Below are positions 58,301 through 64,000 of a stretch of DNA of 64,000 nucleotides, one piece after another. Origin of the DNA: Closterium sp. Naga37s-1 (Eukaryota; Streptophyta; Zygnematophyceae; Desmidiales; Closteriaceae); NCBI GenBank assembly GCA_947471745.1, contig CANJKZ010000179.1:62001-126000 (forward strand), read 5' to 3'. Every line of letters begins with the position of its first letter. Position 1 is the first letter of the stretch. Position numbers and translations under genes: made by a program. The notes below the pieces were generated by a model, which saw nothing but the letters and a program-made list of their open reading frames with translations, was not told the origin of the DNA and did no database searches.

Positions 58301-59717
58301 GTGAGGGCTCGGTCGTACGAGCCAGGCGCGGGCACGAGTGTGCGGTTGTGAATCAAGGCGAGGCTCAGGAACGTGCTCATCACGTGTATCTGATGGGTAA
58401 GGATGGAGGTAATGATGGGTAATGATGGCGGTAATGATGGGTAATGATGGCAGGGAAGACCAGACTCAGGAACGTGCTCATCACATGCATCTCATGATGA
58501 CAGTGAGTGGGTGAGTGCAAGGGAGTGGGGGAGCATTTGAGGCCCCTCAACACCCACGTAGCACGCACACTCCCACCTGCGACCCCACACCATGGTGGGA
58601 CTTGGTGGGCCACGGCACGACGAGCAGGCGCCTGCCGTCGCAGCTGCCGTGGAACAGCTGGTGCTCCCACAGGTCCCGGCTTTTGAGAGACGTCTCACAT
58701 CACACCCTCTCCCACCTGCCTACCCACCCATCTAGCACCGCGCCTCCCACCTGTGAGCCCACGCCGTGGTGGGCCTTGGTGGGCCACGGCACGACGAGCA
58801 GACGCCTGCCGTCGCAGCTGCCGGGGAACAGCTGGTGCTCCCACCCACAGATCCCAACTTTTGAAGCGTCTCACATCACGCCCTCCCCCACTCCCACCTG
58901 CAAGCCCACCAAGCACGCCTCTCCCACCTGCAAGCCCACCTAGCACGCCTCTCCCACCTGCAAGCCCACCTAGCACGCCTCTCCCACCTGCAAGCCCACC
59001 TAGCACGCCTCTCCCACCTGCAAGCCCACCTAGCACGCCTCTCCCACCTGCAAGCCCACCTAGCACGCCTCTCCCACCTGCAAGCCCACCTAGCACGCCT
59101 CTCCCACCTGCAAGCCCACCTAGCACGCCTCTCCCACCTGCAAGCCCACCTAGCACGCCTCTCCCACCTGCAAGCCCACCTAGCACGCCTCTCCCACCTG
59201 CAAGCCCACCTAGCACGCCTCTCCCACCTGCAAGCCCACCTAGCACGCCTCTCCCACCTGCAAGCCCACCTAGCACGCCTCTCCCACCTGCAAGCCCACC
59301 TAGCACGCCTCTCCCACCTGCAAGCCCACCTAGCACGCCTCTCCCACCTGCAAGCCCACCTAGCACGCCTCTCCCACCTGCAAGCCCACCTAGCACGCCT
59401 CTCCCACCTGCAAGCCCACCTAGCACGCCTCTCCCACCTGCAAGCCCACCTAGCACGCCTCTCCCACCTGCAAGCCCACCTAGCACGCCTCTCCCACCTG
59501 CAAGCCCACCTAGCACGCCTCTCCCACCTGCAAGCCCACCTAGCACGCCTCTCCCACCTGCAAGCCCACCTAGCACGCCTCTCCCACCTGCAAGCCCACC
59601 TAGCACCCTCCTCCCACCTGTGAGCCCACGCCATGGTGGGTCTTGGTGGGCCACGGCACGACGAGCAGGCGCCTGCCGTCGCAGCTGCCGTGGAACAGCT
59701 GGTGCTCCCACAGGTCC
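52315..59717 (-). CDS. FUT8-like (GT23) glycosyltransferase, 5' end unresolved
   Basis: Exons in transcript order: about 59717-59618 (5' limit uncertain), 58389-58287, 56918-56711, 55335-55251, 54102-53581 and 52581-52315. From 58389 on, phases fit at every junction and give 394 residues. Signatures: DLWEHQLFHGSCDGRRLLVV, HHGVGSQ joined to IHVMSTFLSLALIHNRTLVP, CNCTGGAWGCYFFPVVNPDC, HPM joined to VHWWRSQSTRFMLRW, the GT23 motif-I-like PIVSVRVRQSDKGTEMRL, VPDLRYVWLNTEME, ADWKFLYSSNSRQP, and CDYFVGALGSNWSRLINELR ending GDW. By family these are Golgi alpha-1,6-fucosyltransferase-type enzymes acting on glycans; the exact substrate is unknown. A start codon, membrane anchor and stem are not identified and may lie in the exon-like array at 60-63 kb. 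Every intron contains partial exon copies. Confidence 0.75.
52619..53285 (-). repeat. Upstream partial copies of the GT23-like terminal exon
   Basis: Four copies of the 5' part of the terminal exon, with SVVKESALYLDWKFLYSSNS and RQPVD in the best one, end near 52735, 52962, 53120 and 53280. All carry a CCTACAG- or CCCTACAG-type acceptor. ACGT- or ACAT-centred palindromes mark the junctions at 52619-52635, 53009-53020 and 53170-53181. Confidence 0.9.
52753..52860. repeat. GGAA microsatellite
   Basis: About 27 uninterrupted GGAA/GAAG units in the intron before the terminal GT23-like exon. Shorter GGAAG runs occur at the same position in the neighbouring copies (52980, 53140, 53295), so the microsatellite travelled with the duplicated unit. 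Confidence 0.95.
53395..53560 (-). repeat. Downstream partial copy of GT23-like exon f end, with two palindromes
   Basis: A copy of the last about 110 bases of the 522-bp exon, encoding RNVPDLRYVWLDTEMEV-like sequence plus donor, ends near 53440. Between it and the intact exon lie TTTTGAGACGTCTCACAA (53521-53538) and CTTTTGGGACGTCTCGAAGC (53539-53558). Confidence 0.88.
54190..54620 (-). repeat. Upstream partial copies of GT23-like exon f beginning
   Basis: Three copies of the 5' part of the 522-bp exon encode VHWWRSQSTRFMLRWPSPHT and INKERHTAYGL, the shortest only about 40 bases. They start near 54342, 54534 and 54614 and most have a CCAG or CCTGGCAG acceptor. Confidence 0.9.
54770..55250 (-). 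repeat. Intronic and exon d 3' partial copies with palindromes
   Basis: Downstream of exon d (55335-55251) its 3' part recurs twice (about 55110-55222 and 54955-55025), reading NVVGYMGEQPQVETKHPM-like with a GTGCGTGCG donor. The following intron sequence is repeated three times. Palindromes sit between copies at 54828-54848, 54855-54876 (perfect, GCGC-centred, extended by CG and CG) and 55032-55045 (TCGA-centred). Confidence 0.85.
55361..55984. mobile_element. hAT-like non-autonomous DNA transposon (MITE)
   Basis: The 624-bp element begins TATACATGGGCAAA and ends in the reverse complement TTTGCCCATGTATA, with the inverted similarity continuing through CGAGTCGAGTTTT. It is flanked by an identical 8-bp target duplication, GGGTGGGG (55353-55360 and 55985-55992), as in the hAT superfamily. 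Subterminal CGAGTTTT-type motifs recur in both orientations. The centre (55620-55790) has about six imperfect 30-bp GATCTAGCGGCGGAAT-type repeats. No transposase frame is present, so it would need a transposase supplied in trans. It lies between copies of a glycosyltransferase exon. Confidence 0.82.
55999..56130 (-). repeat. Upstream partial copy of GT23-like exon d plus palindrome
   Basis: A copy of exon d, LWGDAYARGPNVVDYTHSGS-like with a GCTATGGGG acceptor context, ends near 56122. A decayed palindrome TTTAAGGCGCCTCAAAAG (56001-56018) adjoins it. Confidence 0.82.
56131..56340. repeat. G-rich minisatellites
   Basis: Tandem GGGGTGGGGGGCAG/GGGGTGGGGGGCTG units (about 56133-56205) and GGGGGAGA runs (about 56281-56325). 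A related GGAGAGGGGGAG tract is at about 56395-56430. All intronic to the glycosyltransferase gene. Confidence 0.8.
56621..56638. repeat. Perfect 18-bp ACGT-centred palindrome
   Basis: TTTTGAGACGTCTCAAAA, the consensus form of the family, lies in the intron just downstream of GT23-like exon c. Confidence 0.95.
56930..57865 (-). repeat. Upstream partial copies of GT23-like exon c
   Basis: Five copies of the 5' part of exon c start near 57124, 57272, 57477, 57636 and 57849. They encode TGGAWGCYFFPVVNPDCERV and VSDMTASSTMP, and three also have DKTGHN(R/P)LAASADP. Each follows a CAGCCACAAG/CAGCCACAG-type acceptor context. G-rich spacers of variable length separate them. Confidence 0.92.
58090..58500 (-). 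repeat. Partial copies of GT23-like exon b on both sides
   Basis: Downstream of exon b (58389-58287), a copy of its 3' part (LVPAPGSYDRAFTETCN-like) lies at about 58155-58210, with CACTCACAGCTGGGCGTCG repeats around it. Upstream, a copy of the 5' part (MHVMSTFLSLV-like) lies at about 58445-58500. Confidence 0.85.
58510..58873 (-). repeat. Downstream partial copies of GT23-like exon a with palindromes
   Basis: Two copies of the end of exon a, LWEHQLFHGSCDGRRLLVVP and PWPTK(S/A)HHGVGSQ-like with a GTGGGAG donor, lie at about 58577-58680 and 58750-58858. Palindromic sequences mark the junctions at 58536-58550, 58680-58700 and 58859-58873. Confidence 0.88.
58880..59617 (-). repeat. Array of about 24 30-bp units each carrying a fused acceptor-donor
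   Basis: Nearly perfect 30-base tandem units immediately follow the donor of GT23-like exon a (59617). On the minus strand each contains CTTGCAGGTGGGAG, an acceptor directly abutting a donor. The unit appears to derive from the exon a donor context CTCACAGGTGGGAG. Open frames across it are spurious. Confidence 0.93.
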
Positions 59718-59989
59718 CACCGTAAGGAAGAGAGGGAAGATCAAGACAATCCTAACCGAACCCAACCATGCCCAACCACACCTGACCGTCCGAACCTAAC
59801 GTCCTAGCTAATTCGAGCCTAGGTCTAGACTAGACCGCAAACCAGATCCGAGCCTAGCTAAGGCTAACTCGTCCCCTAGCTAGGCCTAATTCGAGCCTAA
59901 CGATCTGACTAACCGCTCCTAAACGTTCTGACTAACGCTCCTAACGTAGACCTAACCACCCAGGGAGCCAGGGCCCAGACCCACTTACA

Positions 59990-62890
59990 CGACTGGTTGC
60001 TCCAAGCTCGGCGCTCCAAGCTCCTTGCTCCATCGAGGCGCGCGGCTACTCTCTCCGCGCTCCTCGCCCGCTCACGCTCCTGGCCACAAACCAAAACCAA
60101 GGGAGGACGTTAGTGTTTTGATAAGGAAGAACGAAATTGAAATTGACGGAACTTACTAGAAAGGGGAGACCAGTCAGTTTATCCCCTTGCTCGCCGCCAG
60201 CTCCCCATGGCGCTCCTTCTGCACAAAGACAGAACACAAAAGAGAAACTTAGTAAAACGTAAACGAAAATACAGCTGAAATTGACAAAACTTCCCGGAAG
60301 AGGGAGATCTAGCCCCGTGTCCTCCTCCGCCCGCTCCAGGTGTTGCCCCTGTTCCTGCTCCCTCCGCATTTAAAAGGCACGGAAGGGCAAGGAAAAAAAC
60401 GTTAGGTAACAGATAGTCGCTAAAGGGCAAAAACAGAAGACTGATGACCGGAAACGAGGTAAAACAGTGACGGAATTTACCAGCAGAGCCGAACCATTCC
60501 GTCACCCCCTTGCTCGCCGTCAGCTCCGAGTCCCGCTCCTTCTGCACTAAGACAGAACACAAAGAATACTTAGTACAGTAAAACGTAAACAGAACACTAA
60601 CTGAAACTGACGATACTTACAGAGAGAGGGAGAGCTCTCCGCGTGGTACCTCCCCAGCCCGCTCCAGGTGTTGCCTGCGCTCCTCCTCCGCCCGCTCCTG
60701 CGCGAAAGACACCAACTCGAAGTTAGAAATCTCGAAATAGAAGAAACGAAAGATAGCAGACCATGCTTACCAGGACAAGGAGAGTGATTCTTCTTCCTCC
60801 CGCTGTTGCCACGTGCTGCTCCTCATCCCGCTCCTGCTTCACAAGCCACGAAACTCGAAGTTAAGAAATCTCGAAAAAGAAGTAACGAACGAAATAAGAC
60901 CGTGCTTACCAGGAGAAGGAGAGCGTTCTCTTCTTCTTTACCTTCACGCTGTTGCCACGCGCTCCTCCCGCTCCTGGTTCACAAGAGGCACGAAACTCGA
61001 AGTTAGAAATCTCGAAAGAATAAAAAGCGAACGGAATCGGACCGTGCTTACCAGGATAGGGAAAGCGTTCATTTCTTCTTGACCTCCCTTGTCGCCAGCT
61101 CCCATCCCGCTCCTTCTGCACTAAGACAGAGAACACACAAGAATAAATGAGTAAATCGTAAATAACATACTAGCTGAAATTGACGAGACTTACGAAGAGA
61201 GGGAGAGATCTCCCCGTGTTCCTTCTTGCTCGTCGCCAGCCTTCCATCCCGCTCCTTCTGCATTAAAACAGGGAACACACAAGAATAAGTTAGTAAAACG
61301 TAAAATACATACTAGCTGAAATTGACGATAGTTACCAAGAGAGGGAGAGCTCTCCGCGTGTTCCTTCTTGGTCGTCGTCAGCTCCCCATCCCGCTCCTTC
61401 TGCATTAAGACAGAGAATGCACAAGAGGAAGTTAGTAACATGTAAAGAAAACTCTAGCTGAAATTGACGATAGTTACCAAGAGAGAGAGAGCTCTCCTCG
61501 TGTTCCTTCTTGGTCGTCGTCAGCTCCCCATCCCGCTCCTTCTGCATCTAGTCAAAGAACACACAAGAGGAAATTAGTAAACGTAAAGGAAATTCTAGCT
61601 GAAATTGACGATAGTTACCAAGAGAGAGAGAGAGCTCTTCCCGTGTTCCTTCTTGGTCGTCGCCAGCTCCCCATCCCGCTCCTTCTGCATTAAGACAGAG
61701 AACACACAAGAGGAAGTTAGTAAAACGCAAAGGAAATTCTAGCTGAAATTGAGGATAGTTACCAAGAGAGAGAGAGAGAGAGCTCTTCCTTCCTTCTTTG
61801 TCGTCGCCAGCTCCCCATCCCGCTCCTTCTGCATTAAGACAGTGAACACACAAGAGGAAATTAGTAAACGTAAAGGAAATTCTAGCTGAAATTGACGATA
61901 GTTACCAAGAGAGAGAGAGAGCTCTTCCCGTGTTCCTTCTTGGTCGTCGCCAGCTCCCCATCCCGCTCCTTCTGCATTAAGACAGAGAACACACAAGAGG
62001 AAGTTAGTAAAACGCAAAGGAAATTCTAGCTGAAATTGAGGATAGTTACCAAGAGAGAGAGAGAGAGAGCTCTTCCTTCCTTCTTTGTCGTCGCCAGCTC
62101 CCCATCCCGCTCCTTCTGCATTAAGACAGTGAACACACAAGAGGAAGTTAGTAAAACGTAAAGGAAATTCTAGCTGAAATTGACGATAGTTACCAAGAGA
62201 GAGAGAGAGCTCTTCCCGTGTTCCTTCTTGGTCGTCGCCAGCTCCCCATCCCGCTCCTTCTGCATTAAGACAGAGAACACACAAGAGGAAGTTAGTAAAT
62301 CGTAAAGAGAATACAAGCTGAAATTGACGATAGTTACCAAGAGAGGGAGAGCTCTCCCCGTGTTCCTTCTTGCTCATCGCCAGCTCCCCATCCCGCTCCT
62401 TCTGCACTAAGACAGAGAACACACAAGAGGAAGTTAGTAAAACGTAATGATAGTTCTAGCTGAAATTGACGATAGTTACCAAGAGAGGGAGAGCTCTCCC
62501 CGTGAGACTCCCTTGGTCGCCGCCAGCTCCCATCCCGCTCCTTCTGCACTAAGACCGAGAACACACAAGAGGAAATTAGTAAAACGTAAAGAAAAATCTA
62601 GCTGAAATCGACGATACTTACCAAGAGAGGGAGAGAACTCACTCCCTTGGTCGTCGCCAGCTCCCATCCCGCTCCTTCTGCACTAAGACAGAGAACACAC
62701 AAGAGATAATTAGTAAACGAAAACATAACTAGCTGAAATCGACGAGACTTACCAGGAGAGGGAGACCAGTTCGTTAACCCCCTTGCTCGCCGCCAGCTTC
62801 CCATCCCGCTCCTTCTGCACGACACAAAACACAAAAGAGCAAGTTAGTAAAACGTAAAGAAAATACAAGCTGAAATTGACGATACTTACC
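59990..62890 (-). repeat. Tandem array of about 19 acceptor-exon-donor units (about 142-bp period)
   Basis: From 62814 down to about 60078 the minus strand repeats a unit with a CTTAATGCAG-type acceptor, a 56-77 base (mostly 64 or 66) exon-like stretch and a GTAACT or GTAAGT donor. Unit starts include 62814, 62677, 62543, 62401, 62259, 62115, 61971, 61828, 61684, 61541, 61399, 61257, 61115, 60973 and 60833. In one frame the stretches read KERDGELATTKKEHGESSPS; the last unit reads ERERARSAERVAARLDGARS. Five consecutive units are 66 bases (frame-neutral) but most others are 64 (frame-shifting). It could encode a charged coiled-coil stem of the adjacent glycosyltransferase, or be a non-coding expansion of one exon. 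Function unproven. Confidence 0.7.
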
Positions 62891-64000
62891 AAGAGAAGGA
62901 CGAAGATCGTCTCCTTGCGGCGACGAAGATGTCGCAGTAGACAAGGATCTGCCGGAGCAGTAGGCGACTTTGTCGCAGTGATGTCCACTTTGGCGAAGAT
63001 GTCCTTGCGATTGCCACCATGCGACGGAAGAAGCGCATCGTTGCGTCGAGGCGAAGCAGTAGGCCGCGTCACGACGAGGCATTCCACGACCTCGGCTTGA
63101 CTTCCGATAGAGATTGGTCGAAAAGCGCCAAGGCGGTGTCCTGCAGGAAGAAGGAAAATCCGTTAGAGCTTATCCAGTAAAACCTTATGAAGAATGAGAA
63201 AACAGTTGCAAAATACGAGAGAAACAGTTGCAGAAGTTGCAAAAGAGCTACTTACGTCCACTTAAAAGAGATGACAATTCCATCTCCTTCGCCTTGGTAG
63301 CTGCGCCGAAGTAATCGCCAACAGCGACGGGGAAAGCGCCATTGAAGATCGTCTTGAGAAGATCTCGAAGCGAAGACTTCCCGATGATAATCACGGTGGA
63401 TTATATCGCGGTGGTCAACTTGCCGTAAAGATCTTCCCGGGTTCTCGCGATCTTGACGGTGGAGTTCTCGCCATAAGAAGTTTCTCACGATGTAGTTCTC
63501 GCCGCGAAGAACAGGGCGTAGTACAAGGTTCCGGCCAAGGCTTGCAAGCAGCTCTCTAGACTCTCTACCCACCCACCCCACCCACGACTCTAGACTCTAC
63601 GCTAACTCTAACGCCTACGCGAACCTACGCGGACTCTAAGACGCGCTGCTGCTTGCCTTGGCCTTTCCCTTGTACTAGCTCGGGTGGCTTCATGATTGCT
63701 CAATAGAGCTTTTCGCATGAATTCCACAGGTAGAGCACATTGAGACGGAGCTCATGGAGACGGAGCTTACGGGGACGGAGCTCCCTTAAGAAGTTCTTCC
63801 GACGAAATATTTGGGATGGTTGAAATCCGAGAGTGAAGTTGACAATAGGAAGTTGTAGTGCGCTGATGGAAGGAAAGGCACGATCGAACAAGGTGGTTGG
63901 AAGGAGGAGAGTGTCGATAGAGACGACGCGGGTCGGAAACTTCTGGGTGCGGTGCGGGCTGCGCAAGCGGAGCGGCGCGTCTCAAAGTGTTTGCGGTGAG
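62890..64000 (-). other. Possible 5' exons feeding the 142-bp array; no recognised gene
   Basis: An exon-like segment at 63140-62890 has a TGTCCTGCAG acceptor and a GTAAGT donor, and the segment at about 63580-63255 ends in GTGGACGTAAGT. Both are Arg/Asp-rich in the open frames and match nothing I know. The remainder to 64000 shows no recognised domain. It may be the beginning of the transcript that enters the array. Confidence 0.3.

Noticed and set aside
63252-63985. Mobile-element coding fragment at the right edge
   Set aside because: Arg/Asp-rich open frames raised the question, but no transposase, polymerase or other recognisable motif is present and no terminal repeats are visible.
1-64000. 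tRNA or rRNA genes
   Set aside because: No cloverleaf-like segment or ribosomal RNA signature was noticed on reading both strands. A covariance-model scan could not be run.

Overview
The window is eukaryotic nuclear DNA: most genes are split by GT-AG introns and the proteins carry nuclear, spliceosomal, endosomal and organelle-targeted domains. The set (SKIP/SNW, plant-type G3BP, TRAUCO/ASH2L, ARP-like AP endonuclease, a GRV2/RME-8 fragment, F-box-like LRR proteins, an organelle-targeted RlmN-like enzyme) points to the green lineage. I infer a streptophyte alga, perhaps a desmid or other zygnematophyte; that placement is weakly supported.

Layout: SKIP (+, 0.6-2.4 kb); F-box-like LRR gene (+, 3.9-6.3); RlmN/Cfr-family radical SAM rRNA methyltransferase (+, 8 exons, 6.6-13.3); two further F-box-like LRR paralogues (-, 14.6-19.9); G3BP-type NTF2+RRM+RGG protein (-, 8 exons, 20.9-25.8); bHLH-like gene with a huge repetitive N-terminal region (-, 26.6-31.4); ASH2L/TRAUCO (-, 3 exons, 32.8-38.2); AP endonuclease (+, 5 exons, 38.9-50.7), whose 7.2-kb intron 3 holds a 4.6-kb minisatellite and an antisense RME-8 fragment; FUT8-like GT23 glycosyltransferase (-, 52.3-59.7); and a 142-bp-period array of exon-like units (-, 60.1-62.9). 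The RlmN, G3BP, ASH2L and AP endonuclease exon chains were built by hand; intron phases match at every junction and each chain sums to a whole number of codons (581, 733, 1031 and 793 aa).

The striking feature is architectural. Nearly every exon boundary of the intron-bearing genes, and the 3' end of SKIP, is accompanied by one to nine diverged tandem partial copies ('exon echoes'). Copies of an exon's 5' part lie in the upstream intron, and copies of its 3' part, usually with the splice donor, lie in the downstream intron or 3' flank. I count roughly ninety such copies. They inflate introns while leaving one intact splice chain. The intronless LRR genes show none.

A second feature is a family of about twenty short palindromes, TTTTGAG-N4-CTCAAAA, with the centre varying in a compensated way (ACGT, GCGC, TCGA). 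Many lie at junctions between echo copies and most are in 47-59 kb. In one echo a palindrome is visibly an insertion relative to the intact exon. Also present are a 624-bp hAT-like non-autonomous element with 8-bp target duplications and several extreme in-gene minisatellites (15, 18, 30 and 111 bp units). No single pathway links the genes; the novelty is the duplication and palindrome process.
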